Positions 1-8,435 of a stretch of DNA of 64,000 nucleotides are shown one piece after another. This DNA is from Rhodocytophaga rosea (GTDB lineage Bacteria > Bacteroidota > Bacteroidia > Cytophagales > 172606-1), in NCBI RefSeq assembly GCF_010119975.1, contig NZ_CP048222.1:1757501-1821500 (forward strand). The letters are read 5' to 3'. Within the stretch, counting starts at the first letter, position 1. The number at the start of each line of letters is the position of its first letter. The notes beneath the pieces were generated by a model. That model was given only the letters and a program-made list of their open reading frames with translations, had not been told where the DNA came from and ran no database searches. A program made the position numbers and the translations under genes.

Positions 1-861
1 CAAAGTAATCGAAATGGGATCAGATTCTTTCAATACTACCTGAGGGCCTCTTTGCCTGAGTTGTGCCCTGGCCTGCTCTAGCTCCTCCTCACTGGGCCGG
101 TTAGGATTGGGTTTTCGGTGCAAGCGGCGCAGATTAAAGCCTTCCTGTTCCAGTTTCTGTTCCCGCAATGTTCGTATAAAATGCATAGGCGAACCATTAT
201 ACGCCTCCAGCCGCTTCTTCTTCCAGCGCCGCTGCCTGCTAGAATTTCCAGACATTGCTTCATAGTTGGGATAGCCTACATACACCACATAACTCTCCTG
301 TGTATAATACTTAAACTCCACCAGCACATATTTTATCTTGTATCCCAGGGTTGGATTTTCTATTTGCAATACATCTCTCGCTTTTACTTCCAGCAGGACG
401 CTTTGCGGATCGAATGTGATGATTAATACTTCCGGATTTAGCAGTTTGCAGCCCCGGGCCACGGCACTGCGGCCTATAAAATTTTCCTTGAACACTTCCA
501 GGTTTACATACCATAAACTATCCCGCTGCGACCTGACTTCTATTTCGTTTAGTACAAACTCTTTGAGAGTTAGCTTGAATAAAAATGTACGATGTAACTG
601 AGAGCTGTCTACCTGAAAAACAATGGGCTCATATCCCACATAAGAAACTACAATCTCATGCCTTCCGGAAGTCAGATTCAGAGTAAACTCCCCTTTTTCG
701 TTGGTAACGGTGCCGAAGGTAGTATTATTTACAAAAATAGTTACAAAAGGCAGCGGTTCACTGGTCTGCTCATCAACTACTCTTCCTTTCAGGGGTTGCT
801 GGGCAAATAAGGATATACTCAGAAAAAAAGCACTCAACCAAATTACTACTCTTACAAACAT
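1..861 (-). CDS. Carboxypeptidase-like regulatory domain protein, C-terminus cut by window edge
   Basis: The minus-strand frame stays open from an ATG at 861 to base 1, giving at least 287 residues; the stop lies outside the window. The protein starts with a Sec signal peptide (about residues 1-21, ending ..SLFAQ). A CarboxypepD_reg-like beta-sandwich follows at about residues 22-100 (GRVVDEQTSEPLPFVTIFV, then GTVTNEKGEFTLNL). After it comes the conserved segment typical of this Bacteroidota family: NPEVL, LGYKIKYVLVEFKYY, and an AYNGSPMHF motif near residue 230. The family is exported and of unknown biochemical role; the fold resembles TonB-receptor N-terminal domains. It is divergent from kdsC. 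Confident as a real gene, not in function. Confidence 0.85.
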   Translation of the reverse strand, partial: MFVRVVIWLSAFFLSISLFAQQPLKGRVVDEQTSEPLPFVTIFVNNTTFGTVTNEKGEFTLNLTSGRHEIVVSYVGYEPIVFQVDSSQLHRTFLFKLTLKEFVLNEIEVRSQRDSLWYVNLEVFKENFIGRSAVARGCKLLNPEVLIITFDPQSVLLEVKARDVLQIENPTLGYKIKYVLVEFKYYTQESYVVYVGYPNYEAMSGNSSRQRRWKKKRLEAYNGSPMHFIRTLREQKLEQEGFNLRRLHRKPNPNRPSEEELEQARAQLRQRGPQVVLKESDPISITL

Positions 862-966
862 ATAGACTATGGGCACATATAGATGCAGTGGTACATCCGT
901 TTTTTGCAATTTAAGAGAAGCACACTAAACACATATCATATATAGCAAAAGCTTATATCGGATCTC

Positions 967-1562
967 TTGTTTTATTGCTTTCAGAAAACGAAAATATTAG
1001 CTAACATACGTCCGGATTTTAAACCTAATACCGCTGTGAGCTTTATTAATTACGATTTCAAAAAAATTACCACCTTTATTTTTGATGTAGATGGCGTACT
1101 AACCGACGGCGGTGTACTGGCCCTGGAAAGCGGCGAACAGGCCCGAATCTTTTATATCCGGGATGGATACGGCATTGAAAAAGCCCTGGAAGCCGGTTAT
1201 AAAGTAGCCATTATATCAGGAGGCAACCAGGTAGGGGTTCGCAAACGGCTGGAGTTTCTGAAAATTCAATATATCTATTTAGGAGTAGCTACTACCCGGA
1301 AACTGGAAGTATTTGAAAAATTTGTGCAGGAAAACGGACTGATCCCGGAGGAAATCCTGTATATGGGCGATGATATGCCTGATTTTCAGGTCATGAAAAC
1401 CGGCGTACTGGCAGCTTGCCCGGAAGATGCTTCTGCCGATATTCAGGCTATTGCTCATTATATTTCTCCCTTTAAAGGCGGCCGAGGGCCGTGCGGGATA
1501 TAATCGAACGGGTAATGAAAGCACAGAATACCTGGATGCAGGTAATGGGAGAAGAAAAGTAA
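967..1562 (+). CDS. kdsC: 3-deoxy-D-manno-octulosonate 8-phosphate phosphatase (KdsC), frameshifted near the C-terminus
   Basis: HAD-superfamily phosphatase that hydrolyses KDO 8-phosphate to KDO for lipopolysaccharide inner core. Counting from the TTG at 967, motif I is DVDGV with D40 and D42, motif II is SGG at S84, the motif III lysine is near 112, and motif IV is GDDMPD at 134-139. The uninterrupted frame ends at 1503 in ..GGRGPCGI. The family norm is GG-G-AVR plus a helix, and that tail is present in the +1 frame from GTG at 1491 (VRDIIERVMK...) to TAA at 1560-1562. One G is missing in the GGG run near 1486-1490. No in-frame ATG precedes the HAD core. TTG 967 or GTG 1036 (directly before FINYDF) are the possible starts; GTG 1036 fits the family length better. 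Confidence 0.85.
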
Positions 1563-1688
1563 AAGGAATGGATAATTGAAAATGGATATTAAATAATCAA
1601 GGCTTAATACATATTCATCTATAGCTTGTAGAAAGAATACCCATACCTTTGACTCATGCGTTCGTATAACTGTAGACAATATATTAAG

Positions 1689-2129
1689 TCACTTTCTTTT
1701 CATTAAATGTGTATAGTAACCTTTTGGGTTATCATCGCTCTTATATACCAGAAAATCATGTTCGATATAAATTATTTCAAGATTCTCTCTTGAAACTTTT
1801 TTTGTCCTAGATTTTGACTTACTCCATAATATAATTTCACAAGTTGAGTTATCAAAATTAAACTTTTGACCCTTCCGATAATACTCATTAGAGTAGCTGT
1901 CTTTGTAAGTATAAGTTCCATCAGAATTAAAATTCCAAGTTCCTAGTGTCTCCTTCCTGTTATTCATCAGGTTTCTTAAACTGTCAATGTTTGTATGAAC
2001 ACCTGCCATATTTGTCACCTCAGTCCATTCTCCAATAATTCTTTCGCGTTGGCAATTAATCTGTCCGTAGCCGCAAAAAGATATATGCAATGCCAGAATA
2101 AAAATCAAAAGGATTGACGATTTTTTCAT
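1689..2129 (-). CDS. Secreted lipocalin-like hypothetical protein
   Basis: A 146-residue protein with a clear Sec signal peptide (MKKSSILLIFILALHISFC...GQ). The mature part opens with IIGEWTEV and continues GTWNFNSDGTYTYKD. The GxW...F..DGTY pattern is common in lipocalin-like small secreted proteins of Bacteroidota. No catalytic residues are recognisable and the ligand is unknown. The gene is visibly more A+T rich than kdsC and the MBL-fold gene around it, so it may be a recent acquisition. It is transcribed on its own or together with the next minus-strand gene upstream. Signal peptide seen directly; fold inferred. Confidence 0.7.
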   Translation of the reverse strand: MKKSSILLIFILALHISFCGYGQINCQRERIIGEWTEVTNMAGVHTNIDSLRNLMNNRKETLGTWNFNSDGTYTYKDSYSNEYYRKGQKFNFDNSTCEIILWSKSKSRTKKVSRENLEIIYIEHDFLVYKSDDNPKGYYTHLMKRK

Positions 2130-2243
2130 TGTTTATTTAAATGTTTGCTAATGGTTCTGAATTCCCTTCGCCTATTCAGAAACCGCTGATTGTTTCACCA
2201 GCTATTTTTTATAATTATCCATTCTCATTTATCCAATACCTAT

Positions 2244-3284
2244 TTACTTTTTGCTCTGATACACTTGTTTATACGAGTTGGCTGGAATGGAAACCGTATA
2301 TTGCTGTCCATCTGGAGTGACCGAAAGTTTGATATAATTGGCTTTACAATTTTCTTCCATATTGGCAATTTTTTCCGGCGCTGTATTAATTGTAGTCCCA
2401 TCTTCCCTCAGATTTTTATGCACCTGGTAAATAGCCTGTATAGAAGGAGTTTTCCGTAAAGAAGTAAAAGTTTCCGGTCCGCACCCTTTTTTGGTTCCAT
2501 TGTTTATAATAGCAACCGTTGGTGAAAGGCTTTGTATCAGTACGGGGTTATTACTTTGATCTAAGCCATGGTGGTTCACCTGATACACATCTACTTCTCC
2601 GGGCAAATTTACCGGACATACGAGTTTCTTTTCTGTATTCCAGGTGAGATCGCCGCCATTAAATAAAGTAAATGTTCCAAAATTGATCATAAATACGCTG
2701 CTATTGGCATTATCCGAAGTATCCACAGGCTTATCGGTAGTTTCGCCGCAATCGCCATTGGTATCTGCATCTTTACGTGTGGCTACAAATTGCTGGTTTA
2801 TGCCCAGGCAATGCAAAGATAAAGGCGCTGTACCTCTGGGCATAGCTTTTAGAGAAAGTTCATAATCTGGTTTAATAGTATAGCGCTTCGCTTTAATGTC
2901 GCGGTACGGCTGAATATTTTTAGCAAAATTTACGTCCTCTGAAAGATTTTCTGGAATGCCTTTATCATGGATGTTTACAATGGGGATTCTTTTGGCAAGT
3001 TCCCCGGCACCTCCAAAATGATCAATATGAAAATGAGTAGTAATCAAATGGTCAATTTTTTTCAAGCCTGCCACCTCTGATGCTACTGTATAAATGCGTT
3101 CCGAATCCCTGCCACCCGGATTGCCGGAATCAATCAGAATAGATTCGCCGGAGGGAGCAACAATCAGCGTTGCAGCACCCCCTTCTACATCAATCCAGTA
3201 CATATCCAGGGTTTTGGCAGGCGGAGTTAAGGATACAAAAGTGCTTAACACCATAAGCGCAAGTATATAGGCTTGTTTTTTCAT
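2244..3284 (-). CDS. Secreted metallo-beta-lactamase-fold hydrolase (ComEC/Rec2-like MBL domain)
   Basis: A 346-residue exported MBL-fold protein. A signal peptide (residues 1-22) precedes the domain, which begins MYWIDVEGGAATLI. The metal-binding motif H84-x-H86-x-D88-H89 is intact (TTHFHIDHFGG). Further metal ligands fit GGD (D212) and NHHG (H238-H239). The DVEGG opening and the late HHG are typical of ComEC/Rec2-type MBL domains, here soluble and periplasmic instead of membrane-fused. Substrate unknown: members include phosphodiesterase- and nuclease-like enzymes. It has no obvious operon partner. Confident in the fold, not in the reaction. Confidence 0.8.
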   Translation of the reverse strand: MKKQAYILALMVLSTFVSLTPPAKTLDMYWIDVEGGAATLIVAPSGESILIDSGNPGGRDSERIYTVASEVAGLKKIDHLITTHFHIDHFGGAGELAKRIPIVNIHDKGIPENLSEDVNFAKNIQPYRDIKAKRYTIKPDYELSLKAMPRGTAPLSLHCLGINQQFVATRKDADTNGDCGETTDKPVDTSDNANSSVFMINFGTFTLFNGGDLTWNTEKKLVCPVNLPGEVDVYQVNHHGLDQSNNPVLIQSLSPTVAIINNGTKKGCGPETFTSLRKTPSIQAIYQVHKNLREDGTTINTAPEKIANMEENCKANYIKLSVTPDGQQYTVSIPANSYKQVYQSKK

Positions 3285-3692
3285 AGAGAGGGTTTGTTAG
3301 GTATTATTCTGGATAGGCAAAGTGACTAAATATCGCAAATTTTGCTGGAAATTATAAATAAATGATAAGTTGATAATGAATATCTACTATGACATGTTTT
3401 ATTTTCCCACAAAACAGGGTGGCTTTATCCGGGCACTTAGAAAAAGGCTGTAGAACGGGGAATATAATTATTTTCAGGCGTAGCAAAATAACTGATCATA
3501 ATTATTGTGTCTCAATCCAGCCAGAAGGCCTTTTAACATAAAACCAGCTCATTATTCCCTATATCAAGGGAAAATTCATAACTTTTGCGCCGGAAAAAGG
3601 GTTATTAGCTTCACTGAACTAACGTTTGGTGAGTGACCATTTGTTGATAGGTCATTAAAAAATTGTTTGATTGATCGCTTTCCTGCGAGAAG
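3285..3692. other. Intergenic region, no gene recognised
   Basis: About 400 bases lie between the divergent MBL-fold gene and the TonB-domain gene. No coding pattern was found. The segment must hold both promoters. Near-matches to the Bacteroidota -7 element occur (for example TAACTTTTG near 3571 and TAACGTTTG near 3620), but each has one base too many between TA and TTTG, so no promoter is called. Confidence 0.4.
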
Positions 3693-4379
3693 ATGAGAGA
3701 AAAGGATAACAAGATAAAAAATATAAACTTAGCGTTCCCATGCCAGGAAGACTGGAAATCTATGACGGATTTCGATAAGGGCAAGATTTGCGAAAAATGT
3801 ACAAGTAAAGTTTATGATTTTGTTAATAAAACGGACGCTGAATTCAATGAAATAATAAAGCATTCCAAAACATCTGTTTGCGGCAGGTTTTCTACCTCCC
3901 AGCTCAATAATACTTTTTTAAAATATGCGGCTTCTACTTTATTCACAGCAAGCGGTTTGCTGAATCCTGTTTTCGGGCAAGAACTCATAAAGACAGATTC
4001 TATCCAAATAGCCCCTAATCAGATACTAGAAGAGGAAGAAACAGATGTATTTATTGGAATTATTGTAGAACAACAACCTGTACCAGAAAGTGGCTATGAA
4101 GGATTTTTGAACAAAATAGCCAAAGAAATAAAACTTCCGGAAGGACTTACCCAAAAAGGCAAAGTATATGTTCAGTTTATAGTGGATACTACCGGAAAAA
4201 TGCAGGATATAACGATTATAAAAGGGTTGAATGAGTTAGCCGATAAAGAGGTTCTAAGGGCTATTAAAGCAGTAGATGAGCGATTTAAACCGGGCAGGCA
4301 AAGAGGAAAACTTGTCAGAACCCGGATGCACATTCCCATCACTTTTGATCCTGAAATGGGTAAGAAGAAAAAGAAATAA
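3693..4379 (+). CDS. TonB C-terminal domain protein with N-terminal four-cysteine domain
   Basis: A 228-residue protein. The N-terminal ~65 residues form a cysteine module (C17, C33, C36, C63; pattern C..DWKSM...GKICEKC...DF...VCGRF) known from Bacteroidota energy-transducer-TonB-like proteins, probably metal binding. A hydrophobic stretch follows at about 76-95, ending ..NPVFGQ. The C-terminal ~85 residues (GLTQKGKVYVQFIVDTTG ... VDERFKPGRQRGK ... IPITF) are a TonB C-terminal domain, which normally contacts outer-membrane receptors. The order suggests a cytoplasmic Cys domain, one membrane pass and a periplasmic TonB domain. It lacks the usual long Pro/Lys linker, so it may not be a classical energy transducer. 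ATG at 3693. Confidence 0.75.
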   Translation: MREKDNKIKNINLAFPCQEDWKSMTDFDKGKICEKCTSKVYDFVNKTDAEFNEIIKHSKTSVCGRFSTSQLNNTFLKYAASTLFTASGLLNPVFGQELIKTDSIQIAPNQILEEEETDVFIGIIVEQQPVPESGYEGFLNKIAKEIKLPEGLTQKGKVYVQFIVDTTGKMQDITIIKGLNELADKEVLRAIKAVDERFKPGRQRGKLVRTRMHIPITFDPEMGKKKKK

Positions 4380-4421
4380 ATCTGCTAACTACGAATGATT
4401 ATTGACCACTGACCAAACCAG

Positions 4422-4970
4422 ATGAAAATATATACCAAAACAGGAGATACAGGCAAAACTTCGTTAATAGGCGGAACCAGGGTTTTTAAATCGCATGACC
4501 GGATTGATGTATATGGCACGGTAGATGAACTTAACTCCTATATAGGTTTAGTAAGAGATCAGCCGGTAAATATAAGCCGAGCCGATCTTTTGAAAGAAAT
4601 ACAGGACAGGCTCTTTACAATCGGTGCTTCTCTGGCTTCTGACCCGGAAAAAAGTACCAAAAAAATCCCCGACCTGCTGGAAAGTGATGTGAGCCTACTC
4701 GAAAAAGCCATCGACGAAATGACGGAGACATTGCCGGAACTACACTTTTTTGTTCTCCCAGGTGGTCATCAGTCTGTTTCTTTCTGTCATGTAGCCCGGA
4801 CGGTATGCCGGCGGGCAGAGCGGCTGGCCATTGCCTTAAGCCAGGAATCATTTGTGGAGCCTCTGGTGATTGTATACCTGAACCGCCTGTCGGATTATTT
4901 ATTTGTGCTGAGCCGGAAAATGACGCAGGAACTGGGCACAGAAGAAATTGCCTGGAAACCAAGAATTTGA
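4422..4970 (+). CDS. Cob(I)yrinic acid a,c-diamide adenosyltransferase, PduO type
   Basis: Transfers the adenosyl group of ATP to cob(I)alamin, making coenzyme B12. The 182-residue length is normal for PduO-type enzymes. The ATP-binding opening is intact (KIYTKTGDTGKTSLIGG, residues 2-18), as are the helix VDELNSYIGL (34-43) and the late motif HVARTVCRRAERLA. The trailing NRLSDYLFVLSRK is also typical. The gene starts 42 bp after the TonB-domain gene and could be co-transcribed with it. No other cobalamin gene is in the window. Start at ATG 4422. Confidence 0.93.
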   Translation: MKIYTKTGDTGKTSLIGGTRVFKSHDRIDVYGTVDELNSYIGLVRDQPVNISRADLLKEIQDRLFTIGASLASDPEKSTKKIPDLLESDVSLLEKAIDEMTETLPELHFFVLPGGHQSVSFCHVARTVCRRAERLAIALSQESFVEPLVIVYLNRLSDYLFVLSRKMTQELGTEEIAWKPRI

Positions 4971-5114
4971 TAACAAAAATTTCGATCTTTACAATTCCAG
5001 CCTACGTTCTGCATGTTCAGGCGAAAATTTATTTGGATATACCATTAAGTTGTTTATAATGGCTTACGGCTCACAGTAATTACGGATTATTTTTATTCAC
5101 TAATATGTATTGTT

Positions 5115-6179
5115 ATGATAGATGTTGTAAATATTCAGACACAGCCGGTAAGTAAATCCCGGATCAGCGAATGCGACTTTGACCAGTTGGTGTTTGGCAA
5201 AACTTTTTCAGACCATATGTTTGTAGCCAGTTATGATGGCAAAGGATGGCAGGACTTGAAAATTGTACCCTACGGCGATCTAAGCCTAAGTCCGGCTTTG
5301 TCGGCACTGCATTACGGACAAGCCATTTTTGAAGGATTAAAAGCCTATAAAAGCCAATCAGGCGAAGCGCTTGTATTCCGTCCGGTAGAAAACCTGAAAC
5401 GCCTCAATAAATCAGCGGAGCGCCTGTGTATGCCTACCCTACCGGAAGAAATATTTATGTCTGGCCTTACCCAGCTGCTCAGCATAGACCGGGACTGGAT
5501 TCCTTCCAAACCTGGCTACTCCTTGTACATCCGTCCGTATATGTTTGCTTCTGATGAATATATTGGCGTAAAACCCTCTGAAAACTATATATTTATCATC
5601 TTTACTTCACCTGTTGGGGCGTATTATAACAAACCTGTAAAAGTGCGGGTAGAACCTCATTATACCCGTGCGGCTCCTGGTGGAATGGGTTTTGCTAAAG
5701 CGGCAGGTAATTATGCCGCTTCTATGTATCCGGCTACACTTGCCCTTAAAGATGGCTACGACCAGTTACTGTGGACGGATGGTGTAGAGCACAAATATTT
5801 TGAAGAATCCGGAACGATGAATGTGATGTTCATCATCAATGATACCATCATTACTCCTCCTACCACCGATTCTATCCTGAAAGGGATTACCCGCGACAGT
5901 GTGCTGCAACTGGCTAAAGACTGGGGCGTAAAAGTGGAAGAAAGACCAGTGTCTGTAGCAGAAGTGATGCAAGCTATTCAGGCAGGCACTTTACAGGAAG
6001 CTTTTGGTGTAGGTACCGCCGCTACCATTGCCCATATTTCTGTTGTTGGCTATGAAGGAAAAGATTATACCTTACCTCCGGTAGCCGAACGAAAGTTCTC
6101 TAATAAAGTATTGAAAGTACTGGATGAAATAAAAACCGGAAAAGCCCCGGACCCACATAACTGGGTATACAGAGTCTGA
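5115..6179 (+). CDS. ilvE: Branched-chain amino acid aminotransferase
   Basis: Fold-type IV PLP enzyme that interconverts leucine, isoleucine and valine with their 2-oxo acids, using glutamate/2-oxoglutarate. The 354 residues match the large (eukaryote-like, class IIIb) branched-chain aminotransferases. The HYGQAIFEGLKAY motif is at 66-78. The PLP lysine is K195 in GFAKAAGNYA. The cofactor-phosphate loop includes LKGITRDSVL and GTAATI. It stands alone and ends in a strong intrinsic terminator (6205-6240). ATG at 5115. Confidence 0.94.
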   Translation: MIDVVNIQTQPVSKSRISECDFDQLVFGKTFSDHMFVASYDGKGWQDLKIVPYGDLSLSPALSALHYGQAIFEGLKAYKSQSGEALVFRPVENLKRLNKSAERLCMPTLPEEIFMSGLTQLLSIDRDWIPSKPGYSLYIRPYMFASDEYIGVKPSENYIFIIFTSPVGAYYNKPVKVRVEPHYTRAAPGGMGFAKAAGNYAASMYPATLALKDGYDQLLWTDGVEHKYFEESGTMNVMFIINDTIITPPTTDSILKGITRDSVLQLAKDWGVKVEERPVSVAEVMQAIQAGTLQEAFGVGTAATIAHISVVGYEGKDYTLPPVAERKFSNKVLKVLDEIKTGKAPDPHNWVYRV

Positions 6180-6204
6180 CATATTACAGCAATTAATAAC
6201 AAAC

Positions 6205-6240
6205 AACCCGCAAAGCCGAATCTTTGCGGGTTTTCTTTTG
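6205..6240 (+). terminator. Intrinsic terminator after ilvE
   Basis: An 11-bp perfect stem (6205-6215 with 6222-6232, core CCCGCAAAG/CTTTGCGGG) with a 6-nt loop is followed by TTTTCTTTT. It begins 26 bp after the ilvE stop. Confidence 0.9.
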
Positions 6241-6304
6241 TCAATATATGTTTATTACATAATTAAAATATAGCCTAGAAAGTAAGAAAATAATTACAGC
6301 TTTT

Positions 6305-6415
6305 GCAGAAGTCACCTGATACAACCGTTGGGCCAGCATTGGCATTGCATGGGTTGTACACAGGGACGGATGCTAAAGCGGGGCCTGTCCGGCCCAGAAG
6401 CACACAGGCTTCTGC
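6305..6415. ncRNA. Candidate structured RNA or complex inverted-repeat element
   Basis: This 111-base segment is more G+C rich than its A+T-rich flanks and has nested complementarity. GCAGAAG (6305-6311) pairs with CTTCTGC (6409-6415). CCTG (6315-6318) pairs with CAGG (6405-6408). GGGCC (6330-6334) pairs with GGCCC (6391-6395). AGCAT (6335-6339) can pair with ATGCT (6370-6374). ACAACC (6321-6326) could form a crossing pair with GGTTGT (6352-6357). A competing local hairpin GGGCC-TGTCC-GGCCC spans 6381-6395. Strand is unknown. It lies between the ilvE terminator and the L,D-transpeptidase, so it is either a stand-alone RNA or a 5' leader. The length is like 6S-Flavo RNA, but I cannot confirm that family. 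Confidence 0.4.
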
Positions 6416-6484
6416 ACAGAATATTATAGAGAACAATTATATATTCTAACAGCTTACCTTTCAGGCTATTTGCACATAAAGGGC

Positions 6485-7234
6485 ATGATACGATATAACC
6501 TGCTCCTCTCTCTGCTACTCACCGGACTTTCGGCATTTTTGCCAGGAACTTTTAAAACGGCTCAACTCAAATATGCACGGGTAAAAAGTGCCTACCAGGA
6601 CAAAGAAGAAAGTGTAAAAGCATTATTTACCACCCGAAAACTTGACCTTTCCCAATCTCATCTTTTCATTCGGGCATTCAAGCAGGAAGGTTTACTGGAA
6701 GTATGGGCCAAACATCCGCAGCAAACCACTTATCAGCTCGTTATTACCTACCCTGTATGTGCTTCCTCCGGCGTATTAGGACCCAAACGGTATGGCGGTG
6801 ACGGACAAGTGCCTGAGGGCTTTTATTATATAGACCGCTTTAATCCGCAGAGCAATTTCCATCTGTCACTGGGCATCAATTATCCGAATGAATCAGACCG
6901 GATTCTGGGAGAAAAAGCTAACCTGGGTGGCGATATTTTTATTCATGGCAGCTGCGTTACCATTGGCTGTTTGCCTTTAACAGACGATAAAATCAAGGAA
7001 CTCTATATTATGACTGTTGAAGCCAGATCTAATGGCCAGAGCAGAATTCCGGTGCATATATTCCCGGCTAAACTTACTGAAGCTAACCTCAACAGGCTTA
7101 AACAGGAATACAGTACAGAACCTACTCTACTCAACTTCTGGCAACAGCTAAAAACCGGCTATGCTCAATTTGAAGCGAGCAAGCAAATTCCGACCATAAT
7201 TGTAGATGCCAAAGGTATCTATCAGTATAAATAA
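6485..7234 (+). CDS. L,D-transpeptidase family protein (YafK-like)
   Basis: Periplasmic cysteine transpeptidase of the YkuD fold that makes or edits 3-3 peptidoglycan cross-links or attaches proteins to murein. An N-terminal hydrophobic signal (MIRYNLLLSLLLTGLSAFLPG) precedes the domain. The catalytic motif HGSCVTIGCLPL is present, with the active histidine near residue 154 and the nucleophilic Cys near 162, and the upstream GPKRYGGDGQVPEGFYYI segment is typical of the YafK branch. I start it at ATG 6485; a TTG 15 bp upstream is in frame but would put polar residues before the signal peptide. The partly structured DNA at 6305-6415 lies just upstream. Confidence 0.85.
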   Translation: MIRYNLLLSLLLTGLSAFLPGTFKTAQLKYARVKSAYQDKEESVKALFTTRKLDLSQSHLFIRAFKQEGLLEVWAKHPQQTTYQLVITYPVCASSGVLGPKRYGGDGQVPEGFYYIDRFNPQSNFHLSLGINYPNESDRILGEKANLGGDIFIHGSCVTIGCLPLTDDKIKELYIMTVEARSNGQSRIPVHIFPAKLTEANLNRLKQEYSTEPTLLNFWQQLKTGYAQFEASKQIPTIIVDAKGIYQYK

Positions 7235-7349
7235 TTTTCTAAAATCTGCTTTTAGTGAAAAGTAAAACCGGAATTTTCTGACCATCAATAGGTACTATAT
7301 CATAAAAGGATCATTTTCCGTAATAAGGAGCAAATTAATATAGCTTCTT

Positions 7350-7844
7350 ATGAAAAACACATCTGTACATAGCCCAGTCGTCAGGGAATACAACTCATCT
7401 ACTGAACTTAAATGGCTGGAACAAGCCACCACCTGGATGGATAGTCTGTTCCGCATTCCCGGCACTAATATACGCTTCGGCCTTGATCCGATTATTGGCC
7501 TTTTTCCTTTTATTGGCGAGATCATAACATTCGGAATTTCCGGGGCGATGGTACTTTCCATGGTTAAATATGGCGCCAGCCGGAAAGTAATTATCCTGAT
7601 GATTGGTAATATCCTGATCGATTCGGTGATAGGCAGTATTCCTCTCATCGGTGACCTGTTCGATTTTACCTATAAGGCAAACCGCAAAAACCTCCAGCTT
7701 TTGAAAGAACACCATCAGGAAGGCAAACACAGGGGCAGCGGCACAGGTATCGTCGTGGGGGTAGCCCTGTTATTACTGGCACTCCTATTCCTGGTTATAT
7801 ACGGGCTATGGAATCTGGGAGAATATATAGTGGGATTGTTTTAG
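7350..7844 (+). CDS. DUF4112 membrane protein
   Basis: A 164-residue protein with the DUF4112 signature: WMDSLFRIPGTNIRFGLDPIIGLFPFIGE (about residues 29-58), then GSIPLIGDLFDFTYKANRKN near 93-112. There are two or three hydrophobic segments in the domain and one C-terminal transmembrane helix (about 135-155). Function unknown; the family is widespread in bacteria. It directly precedes an Iron_permease-like gene whose ATG is 83 bp downstream, so the two may be co-expressed. Confidence 0.85.
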   Translation: MKNTSVHSPVVREYNSSTELKWLEQATTWMDSLFRIPGTNIRFGLDPIIGLFPFIGEIITFGISGAMVLSMVKYGASRKVIILMIGNILIDSVIGSIPLIGDLFDFTYKANRKNLQLLKEHHQEGKHRGSGTGIVVGVALLLLALLFLVIYGLWNLGEYIVGLF

Positions 7845-7927
7845 CAGATCACTATAAATGTAAGCCGTTTTTTTCGCTACAGGCACCTGAGGCAGTATTT
7901 TTTATCACTTATTTTTTATACATCGAC

Positions 7928-8428
7928 ATGGAAAATTCAAAGGAAAAACTTGTTACTGGTTTTGAAAAATTCTCAAATAAAGTAACTGCCCTTACCGGGA
8001 GTTCCGGCGCTTTCATGCTTGCCCTATTTTCTATCATCATCTGGCTCTGTACCGGACCCATTTTCAATTACTCTGATACCTGGCAGCTTGTTATCAATAC
8101 CGGAACAACTATTGTTACTTTTCTGATGGTTTTCCTGATTCAAAAATCGCAGAATAAAGAATCTATGGCGGTGCAATTGAAATTAAATGAGTTAATAGCA
8201 GCCAATAAAGGAGCCAGTAACCGGCTGGTAAATGTAGAAAACCTGACCGAACAGGAGTTAAAAACCCTGCACCAGCATTATTGTAAAATGGCAGAACTCA
8301 CTAAACAGGCATCTGACCTGAAACAATCGCATTCCATAGAGGAAGCGATAGAAAACGCCTATGAGAAACTGGAAGAAGAAAATAAGGAAAATGGAAAAAC
8401 CAGGATAAAATCAAAGGTAGTAAAATAA
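7928..8428 (+). CDS. Low-affinity iron permease family protein
   Basis: A 166-residue membrane protein resembling the Iron_permease family. Two transmembrane helices lie near residues 27-45 (FMLALFSIIIWLCTGPIF) and 57-78 (VINTGTTIVTFLMVFLIQ). After them comes QKSQNKESMAVQLKLNELI, highly characteristic of the family, and then a charged, probably coiled-coil tail. The name comes from fungal Fet4-like proteins; transport by the short bacterial members is not established. ATG 7928 is chosen because the in-frame codons upstream (from 7808) overlap the DUF4112 gene and encode non-conserved sequence. Confidence 0.85.
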   Translation: MENSKEKLVTGFEKFSNKVTALTGSSGAFMLALFSIIIWLCTGPIFNYSDTWQLVINTGTTIVTFLMVFLIQKSQNKESMAVQLKLNELIAANKGASNRLVNVENLTEQELKTLHQHYCKMAELTKQASDLKQSHSIEEAIENAYEKLEEENKENGKTRIKSKVVK

Positions 8429-8435
8429 TCGCTGG

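Noticed and set aside
118-426. Plus-strand ORF near the window start
   Set aside because: It is antisense to the open CarboxypepD_reg frame, which has a signal peptide and family motifs.
6305-6415. SRP RNA or cobalamin riboswitch at the structured element
   Set aside because: The conserved SRP core (CCGGAAGG, AGCAGC) and the B12 box were not found, so only a generic RNA candidate is reported.
7808-7927. Upstream extension of the iron-permease-like gene
   Set aside because: The in-frame codons overlap the preceding gene and give no conserved residues; the ATG at 7928 fits the family.
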